Positions 35,631 through 45,227 are shown, numbered from the stretch's first letter. The stretch: DNA of 64,000 bases from Glutamicibacter sp. JC586 (GCF_009805585.1 NZ_VHIN01000002.1:62001-126000); one strand, 5' to 3'. Notes: a model not told the origin generated them from the letters alone. Made by a program: numbers and translations.

Positions 35631-36313
35631 GCCTCGTTCTAGACCGAGTCACTGTCCAGCTCAGCGCACGCACTATCTTGGCTCCTACATCATTGGAAGT
35701 CGTCAGTGGCGAAATGGTGGGAATTACTGCTCCTTCAGGAGCTGGCAAGTCGACCCTTTTATCTGTTGCTTCGCTACTTCAGCCTCCCAGCTCTGGTCGC
35801 GTAGTCATCAACAAGAGCATGATTCCACATAAAATTACTGGTGCTTCAATTCCCGCTGATATCCGTCAAAGCATTGGTCTGCTCCCCCAGAATCCACGAA
35901 GCTACGCAGACCCGCGGCTAACTTTAGAGGAAACAATTTGCACCCCGATCTCGTTCCGCGACGGCAAGACTCGGCCGAAGCCAAAAAACTATCGTGAGCT
36001 GATCTCTGAATGGTGCGATGCGGCGCAACTACCCCAAGATTTACTTCGCCGATTACCTTCTGAAGTATCCGATGGTCAGTTACAACGGGCCCTATTGGCG
36101 CGTTCGATCAGTCTCGATCCGGCGATCCTGTTGTGTGACGAACCAACCTCGGCGCTAGACCCCAAGACCACATCAGTAGTTTTCGCGCTCTTGAGTGCCC
36201 GTGCGGCGGCCGGGGCTTGTGTCGTCATCGCTTCGCATGATCAGGCTTCGCTGATCTCCTCCTGCGATCGCGTCGTGATGCTCGGAGAACTACAGCAGGA
36301 AACTAGAAACTAG
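35627..36313 (+). CDS. Second ABC ATPase of the nickel-type importer (NikE type)
   Basis: A 228-residue ABC ATPase. Walker A APSGAGKS is at 35-42, the Q-loop glutamine is Q88 (LLPQNPR), Walker B ILLCDEPTSALD at 167-178 and the H-loop His at 204. The signature reads VSDGQLQR (147-154) instead of LSGGQ, an unusual Gly-to-Asp change. Its start overlaps the fusion gene in ATGA. It energises import together with the ATPase half of the fusion. It ends 14 bases from the convergent ureD. Confidence 0.85.
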   Translation: MSLVLDRVTVQLSARTILAPTSLEVVSGEMVGITAPSGAGKSTLLSVASLLQPPSSGRVVINKSMIPHKITGASIPADIRQSIGLLPQNPRSYADPRLTLEETICTPISFRDGKTRPKPKNYRELISEWCDAAQLPQDLLRRLPSEVSDGQLQRALLARSISLDPAILLCDEPTSALDPKTTSVVFALLSARAAAGACVVIASHDQASLISSCDRVVMLGELQQETRN

Positions 36314-36327
36314 TAACTAGTACAGAT

Positions 36328-37170
36328 CTAATACTTGCGCAGTTGGACAGGTTCCTGTCCGTGCAGGCGTTCGCGTAGTTCGTTAACCACGCTCATCAAG
36401 ACTGCAGTGGCACTTTCTGTCGAGGTCCCTAAAGTTCGCACGGAAAGTCCGGCTGCGGCGGTCGCTGAAATTCCCACGTGGACAGCTTCAGCCTGTTGCG
36501 CAGCAACGTCATAGGCTATGTCTCTCAAAGACTCGACCATTGAAGTGTCGATGCGCGAATCGACAGCTAGTAGCATTCCGACATGTGTGAACTCTTGAAA
36601 GTACAGTTGTGAACTAATGTCTTGGCGTCCCGGCTCTACCGACAAGTTATCGAGTACCGCGAGCTTCCCGTCGACATGGACTTCGGTTCTGAGCCGGATG
36701 TTTTCATATCGAAATAGATCTCCTTCAGGGCTCCATCCCGGGGTGATCACTTCGAACATCACCAACGAACTGGATCGGTGCATGTGCACGATCGTTTCTT
36801 GACGATAACTCGCATTCTGATAGGCGATGAGCTGATCGGGTATATATTCCAAGACGGCACCTTCAGCGAGGCTGACGTGCATCTGCGACTGTGCTCGCCC
36901 CTGTGGGGTTCGATAGATCTTGGTTGCCGATTGTGTCGTGAGCAGCAGACTGGCGGACGCCCCGACGCTGATGTCAACCCTGTATCTATCAGCGCCGAGG
37001 TAGCCACCACCCGGGTTCACGATGGTGTAGCAAACCTGCGCAGTGTTATCGAGATAGTGCGGACGCAGTACACGCAAGGCGCCCTGATGGAACTGCTTCG
37101 TGGCCAAGTCTTTGCCTGCTCTGCGCTCGACATGCAGCAATAGTTCGCCAGTGGGTTGGCCTTGATTCAC
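36328..37170 (-). CDS. ureD: Urease accessory protein UreD
   Basis: A 280-residue UreD/UreH scaffold protein that holds the apo-urease and passes nickel from UreG to UreC. Family segments include GALRVLRPHYLD, TIVNPGGGYLGADRYRVDI, QSATKIYRTPQGRAQSQM and EYIPDQLIAYQNASYRQ. The GTG start at 37170 overlaps the ureG stop (TAGTG). It is the last gene of the ureABCEFGD operon. Confidence 0.93.
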   Translation of the reverse strand: MNQGQPTGELLLHVERRAGKDLATKQFHQGALRVLRPHYLDNTAQVCYTIVNPGGGYLGADRYRVDISVGASASLLLTTQSATKIYRTPQGRAQSQMHVSLAEGAVLEYIPDQLIAYQNASYRQETIVHMHRSSSLVMFEVITPGWSPEGDLFRYENIRLRTEVHVDGKLAVLDNLSVEPGRQDISSQLYFQEFTHVGMLLAVDSRIDTSMVESLRDIAYDVAAQQAEAVHVGISATAAAGLSVRTLGTSTESATAVLMSVVNELRERLHGQEPVQLRKY

Positions 37171-37781
37171 TACGCGAGATCCGTCATTAACACGTCATGC
37201 TTCAACCAGTTAATGACGTCTTCCAGGCCGTCGTCGGTTTTCAAATTGGTGAAGCAGAACGGCTTCTGTCCACGGAATTGCTTGGAATCAGATTCCATAA
37301 TCGACAAATCCGCGCCCACGTGAGGAGCCAAGTCAGTCTTGTTGATGATGAACAAATCGGACTTGATCATGCCCTGTCCTGCCTTGCGCGGAATCTTCTC
37401 GCCTTGGGCAACATCGATGATGTAAATAGAAAAATCAACTAATTCAGGCGAGAAGGTTGCTGAGAGATTATCGCCACCGGATTCGACAAAGATCACCTGC
37501 AGGTCATCATGCTTAGCTTTCAGATCCTCAATCGCCGCTTCATTCATCGAGGTATCTTCACGAATGGCGGTGTGCGGACACCCACCGGTTTCGATCCCGA
37601 CAATTCGGTCAAGCGGAAGCACTCCATTAGCAGCCAAGATCTTGGCATCTTCAATGGTGTAGATATCGTTGGTGATCGCGGCCATGGAGATCTCGCCGTC
37701 GAGGGCGCGAGTAATGCGTTCGATGAGCTGAGTTTTTCCAGCACCGACGGGGCCACCGATACCAATACGAATAGGTTCCAT
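37170..37781 (-). CDS. ureG: Urease accessory GTPase UreG
   Basis: A 203-residue SIMIBI GTPase that binds Ni and drives its delivery by GTP hydrolysis. P-loop GGPVGAGKT is at 9-17, the metal-binding [11 protein letters not shown] motif (CPH) and the [16 protein letters not shown] segment follow, then NKTDLA. The ATG at 37781 has GAGGAAG upstream at the right distance and fits the family length; a longer in-frame start is rejected. Confidence 0.96.
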   Translation of the reverse strand: MEPIRIGIGGPVGAGKTQLIERITRALDGEISMAAITNDIYTIEDAKILAANGVLPLDRIVGIETGGCPHTAIREDTSMNEAAIEDLKAKHDDLQVIFVESGGDNLSATFSPELVDFSIYIIDVAQGEKIPRKAGQGMIKSDLFIINKTDLAPHVGADLSIMESDSKQFRGQKPFCFTNLKTDDGLEDVINWLKHDVLMTDLA

Positions 37782-37834
37782 AAATATCTTCCTCAAATTA
37801 GTTAGGACCACGAACGCGGTCACTAATGGTCAAA

Positions 37835-38530
37835 TTAAGACATGAACATGCGCGCTCGTTGGTGCTCATGCCGCATCTGTGCAATTTCCAAACCAGGCAC
37901 TGCTAAGCCCAGATCTTGATCATCCAACGTGAAAATCTTGCTGACAGTCTCGGCCACGGTCTCATGCATTGCACGAATAACCCGCTGTCCTGCATCTTGG
38001 CCTAGCGGGATGGCGCGAATAGCATTCTGTGTCAGGCTTGTAGCAGTTGAGAACAGGTAGCTCGTCAGTGCATCAGCTATTGGTGCTTGAGCACCGCGCG
38101 CGGCCAGAGCAAAAGCAATCGCAGGATGCCCTATGCACTGTCCGGCCCGTATGGCCTCGTTGTATTTCTGCAGGTCCGGGGTCGTGAACCCGGCTAAGGA
38201 CACTGCCAGCATTCGTGCGCCCATTTTCTGTGCAGCTAAGCGAAGTTGTCTTGGCAAGGCGGAGGCATGGATGAGTGTATCGAGCTCGATAACGCGCTGT
38301 TCGTCCAGCGCCTCAAACGTTAGGCGCAACAACAACCCGTCGGTGTATGCCAACGACTGCACCAAGAATTGGTGAAGCCATAGGGCAAAACTGTGTTCGT
38401 CATGCACGAGACCTGACTCAAGGTACGACTCCATCCCAAAGGAATGGCTAAATGCTCCGGTCGGCAAGGCTGAGTCGGAGAGCTGCAATAGGGTCAGCAG
38501 GTGTATTGAACTAGTGGGTGTGTTCTGCAT
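37835..38530 (-). CDS. ureF: Urease accessory protein UreF
   Basis: A 231-residue all-helical protein that bridges UreD and UreG and controls the GTPase. The family start LLTLLQLSDSALPTGAFSHSFGMES and the LTSYLFSTATSLTQNAIRAIPLGQ segment are intact. The ATG at 38530 lies in the end of ureE, a 20-base overlap. It is placed between ureE and ureG as in most urease operons. Confidence 0.93.
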   Translation of the reverse strand: MQNTPTSSIHLLTLLQLSDSALPTGAFSHSFGMESYLESGLVHDEHSFALWLHQFLVQSLAYTDGLLLRLTFEALDEQRVIELDTLIHASALPRQLRLAAQKMGARMLAVSLAGFTTPDLQKYNEAIRAGQCIGHPAIAFALAARGAQAPIADALTSYLFSTATSLTQNAIRAIPLGQDAGQRVIRAMHETVAETVSKIFTLDDQDLGLAVPGLEIAQMRHEHQRARMFMS

Positions 38531-38984
38531 GTCTAAACGGCACAGGCATAACACGTTCTTGACGTTCATACGGAGCGTGGTGGTGCTTCAAGAAGTCTTC
38601 GACGGTGTGGTCATACTGGACCACCATAACTTCTGCCTTGTACTCAGACTCAATATCGAAGAACTGCGCCTGTAGGTGACGGTTACCCAGCGAGTGCGCG
38701 ATGAATGCCATTTCATAGATTGATTGCGGAGCGATCACCAGAACGTCGGTTGGCAACACCGAAATGCTGATGAGTTCAGATTCCGAGATCATCAAGATGT
38801 CTCCATCCCTAAGATCGGGTCCGGGTGCAAGGCGAAGGCCGATTTCTCGACCATGATCTGTGCTGACCCGTTGGATTCGCTTGACCAGATCCATGCTGGG
38901 AAGAACCACCTTCTCGTGGTGCCGCCCACTAGTCAGGTCTTGTGTACCCTCGTGAAGATTGCCCACGAGCTTGTCAATAATCAT
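38511..38984 (-). CDS. ureE: Urease nickel metallochaperone UreE
   Basis: A 157-residue nickel-binding chaperone. The N-terminal UreE peptide-binding domain (VLPSMDLVKRIQRVSTDHG) is followed by the metal-binding domain (HSLGNRHLQAQF) and a short His-containing tail (FRHAEHTH). The ATG at 38984 has AGAAGGAG four bases upstream. It brings Ni to the UreDFG complex. Confidence 0.94.
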   Translation of the reverse strand: MIIDKLVGNLHEGTQDLTSGRHHEKVVLPSMDLVKRIQRVSTDHGREIGLRLAPGPDLRDGDILMISESELISISVLPTDVLVIAPQSIYEMAFIAHSLGNRHLQAQFFDIESEYKAEVMVVQYDHTVEDFLKHHHAPYERQERVMPVPFRHAEHTH

Positions 38985-39020
38985 TGTTCTCCTTCTCAAA
39001 TCTTTCCTGTACTACACCAG

Positions 39021-40733
39021 CTAGAACAGGAAGTACCGCTGAGTCATCGGCAATTCTCTAGATGGCTCACAAGTTGCTAATTCTCCATCAACAAAAACTT
39101 CATAGGTTTGAGCGTCGACCCTGATATCTGGGGTTTGACCGTTGTGCTTTAGGTCGGCTTTGGTCAAGTTCCGGATATCGTGACAAGGGCGGATGTTTTT
39201 ACGTAGTCCCAGTTTCTGCGCAACACCGTCCTCAATTGCCACCTGAGACATGAAGGTAATAGAACTTTCATGTACGGCGCTACCCATGGACCCGAAGCTA
39301 GGTCGCAAAGTTCGAGGTTGCGGCGTCGGAATGGAAGCATTCGAATCCCCCATAATCGACTGCACGATCAATCCGCCCTTGATAATCAGTTCCGGCTTAA
39401 CGCCGAAGAAGGCGGGATCCCAGAGCACCAGATCAGCGAATTTTCCTTCCTCAACGCTACCGATAGAATCCGCAATGCCATGAGCGATGGCTGGATTGAT
39501 GGTGTATTTGGCCACGTACCGCTTCAGGCGCTCGTTATCACCGATCTCTGGATCACCAGGCAGCTTACCGCGTTGGCGTTTCATTGAATCAGCAACCTGC
39601 CAGGTGCGCAGCACTACCTCTCCTACGCGGCCCATCGCTTGGGAATCTGAGGAGGTAATCGAAAATACTCCGAGATCGTGCAGTACATCTTCAGCGGCAA
39701 TCGTTTCGGGACGAATACGTGAGTCTGCAAAAGCAACGTCTTCGGGAATGTCTGGGTTCAGATGATGACAGACCATGAGCATATCGAGGTGTTCATCCAC
39801 CGTATTGCTGGTGTAGGGCAATGTTGGATTGGTGGACGCGGGAATCACGTTGGAAAGGGCTGCCATGCGAATGATATCCGGTGCGTGACCACCGCCGGCA
39901 CCTTCGGTATGGAAAGTGTGAATAACGCGTCCAGCGATGGCTTCAATGGTGTCCTCAACGAAACCACATTCGTTCAAAGTATCGGTATGAATCGCCACCT
40001 GGACGTCGTACTTATCGGCAACCTTCAGCGAAGTGTCGATGGAGGAAGTGGTCGCACCCCAGTCTTCGTGAATTTTCAGTCCGATAGCCCCGGCCCGGAT
40101 CTGTTCAACTAGTGGCGCCTCATCACTTGCATGGCCTTTGCCCAAGAATCCGATGTTCATTGGCAAGTTTTCGACTGCCTGCAACATGCGAGAGATGTTC
40201 CACGCACCCGGGGTCAAGCTGGTTGCTTTGGTGCCTTCGGCAGGCCCAGTACCGCCACCAATCATGGTGGTGGTGCCGTTAGCCAACGCTGCTTCGACTT
40301 GGCCCGGAGAGACAAAGTGAATATGGGTATCGATAGCCCCGGCAGTCAGAATTTTGTGCTCACCGGCAATGACTTCCGTGGCCGAACCGATGGTGATATC
40401 AACGCCATCTGAGATATCAGGGTTACCGGCCTTACCAATTCTAAAAATATGACCATCACGCAAGGCCACGTCTGCTTTATAGATGCCGGTGTAGTCGAGC
40501 ACCACAACGTTGGTAATGACGGTATCGGGAATCTGCTGGTCTCGAGTGAGACGACCATTTTGTCCCATTCCATCTCGAATGACTTTACCGCCGCCAAAGA
40601 CAACTTCTTCACCGTACTTGGTGTAGTCGCGTTCAATTTCCAGAAGTAATTCGGTGTCAGCCAGTCGGATGGCATCACCCGTGGTTGGTCCGTACATTTC
40701 CGAATACTGTTTGCGGGACATCTCGAAGCTCAT
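39021..40733 (-). CDS. ureC: Urease alpha subunit (catalytic)
   Basis: A 570-residue subunit holding the dinuclear nickel site that hydrolyses urea to ammonia and CO2. All catalytic residues are present: H137 and H139 (DTHIH), the carbamylated lysine K220 and H222 (GLKIHEDWG), H249, H275 and D363, plus the active-site flap [20 protein letters not shown] with C322 and H323. Length and motifs match active enzymes. It begins three bases after the ureB stop. Confidence 0.97.
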   Translation of the reverse strand: MSFEMSRKQYSEMYGPTTGDAIRLADTELLLEIERDYTKYGEEVVFGGGKVIRDGMGQNGRLTRDQQIPDTVITNVVVLDYTGIYKADVALRDGHIFRIGKAGNPDISDGVDITIGSATEVIAGEHKILTAGAIDTHIHFVSPGQVEAALANGTTTMIGGGTGPAEGTKATSLTPGAWNISRMLQAVENLPMNIGFLGKGHASDEAPLVEQIRAGAIGLKIHEDWGATTSSIDTSLKVADKYDVQVAIHTDTLNECGFVEDTIEAIAGRVIHTFHTEGAGGGHAPDIIRMAALSNVIPASTNPTLPYTSNTVDEHLDMLMVCHHLNPDIPEDVAFADSRIRPETIAAEDVLHDLGVFSITSSDSQAMGRVGEVVLRTWQVADSMKRQRGKLPGDPEIGDNERLKRYVAKYTINPAIAHGIADSIGSVEEGKFADLVLWDPAFFGVKPELIIKGGLIVQSIMGDSNASIPTPQPRTLRPSFGSMGSAVHESSITFMSQVAIEDGVAQKLGLRKNIRPCHDIRNLTKADLKHNGQTPDIRVDAQTYEVFVDGELATCEPSRELPMTQRYFLF

Positions 40734-40735
40734 TT

Positions 40736-41074
40736 TTAGTGCCCCTGAATTTTTCTAGGTTCGGAATCCAACGGTCCAGCGACCTGGTTTCTGAAGCCAT
40801 GAACCTCACGGGCTCCAGAGAATTCTACTAAGTTCACGGTTCGAGCATCACCGGGTTCAAACCGAACCGCGGTACCAGCGGGGATGTCCAAGCGGAATCC
40901 TCTGGCCGCATCACGATCCAACTCCAACTGCGGATTAACCTCCGCAAAATGGAAATGTGAACCAACCTGTACTGGACGGTCACCGCGATTCACTAACTTT
41001 AGGACGCGAGTGGCCTGCTTTTCGTTGCAGACGATGGGGGTCTCTCGAAGGATGTACTCTCCCGGAATCATCAA
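40736..41074 (-). CDS. ureB: Urease beta subunit
   Basis: A 112-residue structural subunit of the (UreABC)3 trimer. The family pattern [10 protein letters not shown] at the start, [18 protein letters not shown] and [19 protein letters not shown] is complete. It is a separate gene, not fused to ureA. Confidence 0.96.
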   Translation of the reverse strand: MMIPGEYILRETPIVCNEKQATRVLKLVNRGDRPVQVGSHFHFAEVNPQLELDRDAARGFRLDIPAGTAVRFEPGDARTVNLVEFSGAREVHGFRNQVAGPLDSEPRKIQGH

Positions 41075-41098
41075 TAATGCCTTTCGTTTCCGTGTGAG

Positions 41099-41401
41099 TT
41101 AGCGAATGGGATTGTGGACCGTGACCAGTTTGGTCCCGTCGGGGAATGTCGCTTCGACTTGGACGTCGTGAATCATTTCAGCGATTCCCTCCATGACATC
41201 TTCGCGTCTCAAGATGGTGGTTCCATAGCTCATCAAATCGGCCACTGTGCGTCCGTCACGGGCGCCTTCGATCAGCTCATAGCTAATGATGGCGATGGAT
41301 TCGGGATAGTTCAGTTTCAAGCCGCGGCCCTGGCGTCGTCGCGCCAGATCCGCTGCAACGACGATCATGAGCTTCTCTTGCTCCCTCGGCGTCAAATGCA
41401 T
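41099..41401 (-). CDS. ureA: Urease gamma subunit
   Basis: A 100-residue structural subunit and first gene of the urease operon. It begins [14 protein letters not shown], the family N terminus. An ATG 15 bases upstream is possible, but GGGGA lies eight bases before the chosen ATG and the length then equals the usual 100 residues. Confidence 0.95.
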   Translation of the reverse strand: MHLTPREQEKLMIVVAADLARRRQGRGLKLNYPESIAIISYELIEGARDGRTVADLMSYGTTILRREDVMEGIAEMIHDVQVEATFPDGTKLVTVHNPIR

Positions 41402-41678
41402 TGACACATTCCCCATTCACACAGTTGATTAGTACTCTCGCACCGGAATTCACCGGTCATCAGATTCGAAACGTCCTTGAACACTGCCCAGATGAACACG
41501 TGCAGACTTGCTGGAGTGCACTTTTCAGCTAGCTCTTCGGAGTCTGCTGTTGAGAATACTATTCCCAAGACAGAGTGAGTTTATCGTTGGCGTATTTCGC
41601 AGTTTCTGCGCGTTCATTTCCACCAGGTTAAGAATGCATTACAGGCACTGGAAATACACCGAACCAGATTAAACAACT
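41402..41678 (-). promoter_or_regulatory. Promoter region of the urease operon, with a 19-bp palindrome
   Basis: About 280 bases without a gene. TTGAGAATACTATTCCCAA (41550-41568) is an imperfect 9-1-9 palindrome, the size and symmetry of a FUR-family (Fur, Nur or Zur) or other dimer site. Nothing else clearly recognisable is present. Control by nickel (Nur) or nitrogen would be logical for urease, but the motif is not diagnostic. Confidence 0.4.
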
Positions 41679-41717
41679 GCGGTTCGAGGACAGCAACCAG
41701 CTGTGACCTCGAACCGC
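41679..41717 (-). terminator. Terminator after the flavoprotein gene
   Basis: GCGGTTCGAGG (41679-41689) and CCTCGAACCGC (41707-41717) form an 11-bp stem 40 bases past the stop. It separates the gene from the urease promoter region. Confidence 0.75.
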
Positions 41718-41758
41718 AAATATTTACTTACAGACTGGTTAGTGAACTTCGCCAGCTA

Positions 41759-43483
41759 TCACTCGACGAGTTTTCCTTCCTGCGAAACCTCGGTAATGAG
41801 GGCCGCGATCTCAGAAGGTATTTTTGGAATAGGTTCGCGGACGATTCCAGTTGGTGACCATACGAGGTTCACCTGTAACTCAGGATCCGTCAGTGGATAA
41901 TCACTGCGGTTATGGCATCCGCGAGTTTCTTTTCGTTCCAGTGCCGATTCCAACGTGGCTCTAGCTGCCAGCACCGAAGACTTCAAGTCAAAGGCATGGC
42001 ACAAGTCCTGGTAACCGGCAATATCTGGATGAATTCCGACATTCTGCATGCGTTGTTCAATCTCTGCAAGTTTCTCAAGACCGCGTTGTAACCCTGCTTC
42101 GTTTCTCACCACGCCTGCGTAGGCGGTCATCACGTCTCGGATTGCTCGCTGCAAACTTCGTACGTTCTCGTCACCGTCCGCCGAGATCAGGCCATGTACC
42201 GTCTGGCGTGCGTGCTCAATGGCCTCTTGCGAACGTACGTGTCGCTTCATGGAACGCGAATAATTAGCTGCCCCTTGTCCCACAATCCGTCCAAAGACCA
42301 ACAGCTCAATTAGTGAGTTGCCACCCAGACGATTTGCTCCGTGAAGTCCAGAGGACGCCTCGCCAATCGCGTACAGCCCTGGCACCTCTGTTGCATGCGT
42401 CGTTGGATCCACCCAGACCCCGCCCATGGAGTAATGGGCTGTGGGTGCAATTTCGATCTTTTCTTGAGTGATATCAAGCATCTGCTCCTCGAGCATGGTC
42501 TGATATACCCTCGGTAGCCTGGACATGATGGTTTCTCGTGGAAGGTGTGAGACATCCAGCCATACGCCACCTTTCTCGGTACCTCGGCCTTCACTGATTT
42601 CGGTGTAAGCGGCCAAAGCAACACGGTCACGGGTGGATAGTTCCATACGCTGAGGATCGTACCGTTGCATGAAACGCTCCCCCAGTGCATTGGTCAGGAT
42701 TCCGCCTTCACCGCGCGCTGCCTCCGAAATCAAGGTTCCGGCAACAGACTCAGGCTCAATGATGCCCGAGGGGTGGAATTGCACGAGCTCAGCATCACGC
42801 AGGCGAGCACCGGCTTCGACGGCGAGGCGGAACGAATCTCCAGTGTTTTCATCCCGACGGGAGCTACTGCGCCTCCAGATGCGGTTATGTCCGCCGGCCG
42901 CCAAAATGACAGCATCAGCATGGATCAGGTACCCCGTACCGTCGTTGACGTCGAAGCCGTAAGCGCCAAAGATCTGTCCCTCCGCGACAAGCAACTCGGT
43001 GATGTAAACAGAATCGAGCACTGGAATCTGTAATTGCTCTGCACGCCGGATCAAGGTGCGTTGGATTTCTAAACCGGTGTAGTCGCCTGCGAAAGCGGTT
43101 CGACGGAACTTGTGAGCTCCGAAGAATCGTTGCGAAATGCGACCGTCCTCTTCGCGTGCGAAATTCATGCCGTAGCGTTCCAGATCTTCGATGCCTCGCT
43201 GTGCCCCTTGGGCGACGACCTCGACGGTTCGTGGATCCGCCAGATAGTAGCTTTCCTTAATCGTGTCGGCGGCATGCTGTTGCCAGCTATCTTCTTCGTC
43301 CATCGTGCCTAAGGCAGCGTTGATACCTCCGGCGGCTAACGAAGTGTGAGCGTCATGTTTTGGACGTTTGCCAACCGCCAAGACAGCTGTTCCCAATTCG
43401 GCGAGTTCGATGGCTGCTCTCAGACCTGAACCGCCGGTTCCGATGACGAGCACTGAGGTGGAAATCTGCTGTTCTGTTCTCAT
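41759..43483 (-). CDS. Succinate dehydrogenase/fumarate reductase-type flavoprotein (stand-alone)
   Basis: A 574-residue FAD protein of the SdhA/FrdA/NadB superfamily. It has the N-terminal Rossmann motif VIGTGGSGLRAAIELA, HTSLAAGGINAALG, the active-site HPSG in ELVQFHPSGI, RGEGGILTNALGERFM and the C-terminal GLHGANRLGGNSLIELL. No iron-sulfur or membrane-anchor genes adjoin it. It could be an L-aspartate oxidase, a soluble fumarate reductase or an SdhA paralogue. The ATG at 43483 has GGAAGAC upstream. A LysR gene diverges from it. Confidence 0.82.
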   Translation of the reverse strand: MRTEQQISTSVLVIGTGGSGLRAAIELAELGTAVLAVGKRPKHDAHTSLAAGGINAALGTMDEEDSWQQHAADTIKESYYLADPRTVEVVAQGAQRGIEDLERYGMNFAREEDGRISQRFFGAHKFRRTAFAGDYTGLEIQRTLIRRAEQLQIPVLDSVYITELLVAEGQIFGAYGFDVNDGTGYLIHADAVILAAGGHNRIWRRSSSRRDENTGDSFRLAVEAGARLRDAELVQFHPSGIIEPESVAGTLISEAARGEGGILTNALGERFMQRYDPQRMELSTRDRVALAAYTEISEGRGTEKGGVWLDVSHLPRETIMSRLPRVYQTMLEEQMLDITQEKIEIAPTAHYSMGGVWVDPTTHATEVPGLYAIGEASSGLHGANRLGGNSLIELLVFGRIVGQGAANYSRSMKRHVRSQEAIEHARQTVHGLISADGDENVRSLQRAIRDVMTAYAGVVRNEAGLQRGLEKLAEIEQRMQNVGIHPDIAGYQDLCHAFDLKSSVLAARATLESALERKETRGCHNRSDYPLTDPELQVNLVWSPTGIVREPIPKIPSEIAALITEVSQEGKLVE

Positions 43484-43560
43484 GTCTTCCAGCATCATCC
43501 GACATCCAGAATGCGTCCAATGAATTATTGACATGCTCTCGATAGCGATAGGCTATGCAC

Positions 43561-44487
43561 ATGAATTTAGAGCAGTTGCGTGGCTTCATGACCATCGCCG
43601 AAGTGGGCCACTTCACTCACGCGGCCGAGCTACTGCACCTCACCCAACCATCGTTAAGCCGGCAAATTTCCACCCTCGAACAGGAATTGGGCTCCGAGCT
43701 CTTCCACCGAGCCCGAGGAAATATATCCTTGACCGCCGCCGGACTGGCGCTACTACCAAGGGCCCGACGAATGCTGTCCGATGAGGAAAACATACGAAGT
43801 GAAATGGCGGATCTTGCAGGACTGCGCCGTGGACGCGTTCGACTCGGTGCCCCACCAACATTGTGTGTATCTTTAGTCGCTGAAGCCTTAGAGCAATTCC
43901 GCCAAAGCTACCCGGGAGTGCAATTACATATCGTTGAAGCTGGCTCACACAGATTGCTGGAAGAATTGAACGACGGTGCGTTAGATCTTGCGCTCATCGT
44001 GACTTCCGAGCATGCAGTGAACGAAAAACATCTTCACAACTTGCCGCTACTCGAAGAGGAACTGGTGGTGATAGATTCGCTCGACCGGCCCCATCTGCCC
44101 AAAATCACTGAATTAGATTTGTCTTCACTTGCACCCATCGCCCAGCTGGCTTTTGCACATAGTTATGATCTGCGCGCGAGCACACAACAAGCATATAAAT
44201 CCGCAGGACTAGTTCCCAACGTTGTGGTGGAAGGCGGTGAGATGGATGCCGTTTTACGATTTGTCCATCGTGGCCTAGGCGTAGCTGTTGTACCGGCTAC
44301 GGTCGCACTCGAAACCCCAGGAGTACGCGCGGTGGCTTTGGGAGACCCGCAGCTGTCACGCACTATCGGATTGGCGCATCGCAAAGACGTGAGTTTGACC
44401 CGTGCAGCCAGCGCCATGCATCAGCTGATCGAGTCCACTGCTAAGACCTTAGCCTCGCGGCACGAGCAGATTACCTCGCTAGTTTGA
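43561..44487 (+). CDS. LysR-family transcriptional regulator
   Basis: A 308-residue LTTR. The N-terminal helix-turn-helix MNLEQLRGFMTIAEVGHFTH...LTQPSLSRQISTLEQELG is followed by a periplasmic-binding-like effector domain (VRLGAPPTLCVSLVAEALEQ onward). The second ATG (43561) is chosen because AGG lies eight bases upstream. It diverges from the flavoprotein gene with 77 bases between, the usual arrangement for an LTTR and its target. The effector is unknown. Its last 17 bases overlap the convergent pentapeptide gene. Confidence 0.85.
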   Translation: MNLEQLRGFMTIAEVGHFTHAAELLHLTQPSLSRQISTLEQELGSELFHRARGNISLTAAGLALLPRARRMLSDEENIRSEMADLAGLRRGRVRLGAPPTLCVSLVAEALEQFRQSYPGVQLHIVEAGSHRLLEELNDGALDLALIVTSEHAVNEKHLHNLPLLEEELVVIDSLDRPHLPKITELDLSSLAPIAQLAFAHSYDLRASTQQAYKSAGLVPNVVVEGGEMDAVLRFVHRGLGVAVVPATVALETPGVRAVALGDPQLSRTIGLAHRKDVSLTRAASAMHQLIESTAKTLASRHEQITSLV

Positions 44488-45109
44488 TCCCCAAATGACC
44501 GGCGAGGTCTTCGGCCAGCATGCTTAGTTGCAGCGAACTGATTTTTGCTCCACGTAATGAATCGAGTCCTTCAACTTGAGCGAAGTCTAGGCCTTGAAGG
44601 TCAACATCTCGTAGCTGCGCACCAGTGCAGTTAACCACACCGGTACGTGAATCCACGAAGCTTAGACGCTGAACTTGGCCACCCAAATCAATCTCTTCAA
44701 ATTGGCAATTGCGGAATACAACGTCACGGACACGTGCTTGGCGGAGATTCAACCAACCAAATTTGCAGTTTTCAAAAACAACGCCGTCTAGTTCCGCTGC
44801 GGCGAAGTCAGCGGATCCGAAGCGGCTGTGGGTGAAGCGGACGTCGTTGAAGAACGCTCCTGCAGCGTTGAACGATGGAACACCGATCTGTTCCATTTCG
44901 CATTGCAAAAGCCGTGCATTACGCAATGATTCCAAAGAAGAACCGGTAAATTTGCACTCCTCGAGGCGTGCTTCATCGGCCTGAATCGGCTCATCAATAT
45001 TCGCAAAATGAAGCAGCTCGATGTATTCACCGCTACCTAGATCCCCTGCATATCCGTCCGCCAATGGAGGTAATTTGAAGGAACGGATTTTCGGGTTCAC
45101 AGTACTCAT
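44471..45109 (-). CDS. Pentapeptide-repeat protein
   Basis: A 212-residue protein in which repeated A(D/N)LXX-like pentapeptides are seen between about residues 45 and 190: EECKF, TGSSLESLRNARL, ADFAAAELDGVVFENCKF, LRQARVRDVVFRNCQF, LRDVDLQGLDFAQ. The repeats form a right-handed quadrilateral beta helix. Some members (Qnr/MfpA) mimic DNA and protect gyrase, but no specific marker of those is visible. Neighbours give no clue. Function unknown. Confidence 0.8.
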   Translation of the reverse strand: MSTVNPKIRSFKLPPLADGYAGDLGSGEYIELLHFANIDEPIQADEARLEECKFTGSSLESLRNARLLQCEMEQIGVPSFNAAGAFFNDVRFTHSRFGSADFAAAELDGVVFENCKFGWLNLRQARVRDVVFRNCQFEEIDLGGQVQRLSFVDSRTGVVNCTGAQLRDVDLQGLDFAQVEGLDSLRGAKISSLQLSMLAEDLAGHLGIKLAR

Positions 45110-45184
45110 CCTTGCATTTCCCAGAAGTTATTTGCCAAGGTTTTGACTATATCAGTCAGCTCCGGTTCTAGCGGAGGCTGCGCA

Positions 45185-45227
45185 AGAGGGTCGCCTCCAC
45201 CTTTATATCCTCCGAGAGCAACCCTCT
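45185..45227 (-). terminator. Weak hairpin between PhnB-like gene and pentapeptide gene
   Basis: AGAGGGT (45185-45191) and ACCCTCT (45221-45227) can pair around a long loop that itself holds CCTCC/GGAGG-type complementarity. No T-run. Low-confidence terminator. Confidence 0.35.

Noticed and set aside
41450-41480. GlnR-like half sites (GTCAT...GAAAC) upstream of ureA
   Set aside because: Spacing is seven rather than six bases, the first half has a mismatch, and no second pair is present.
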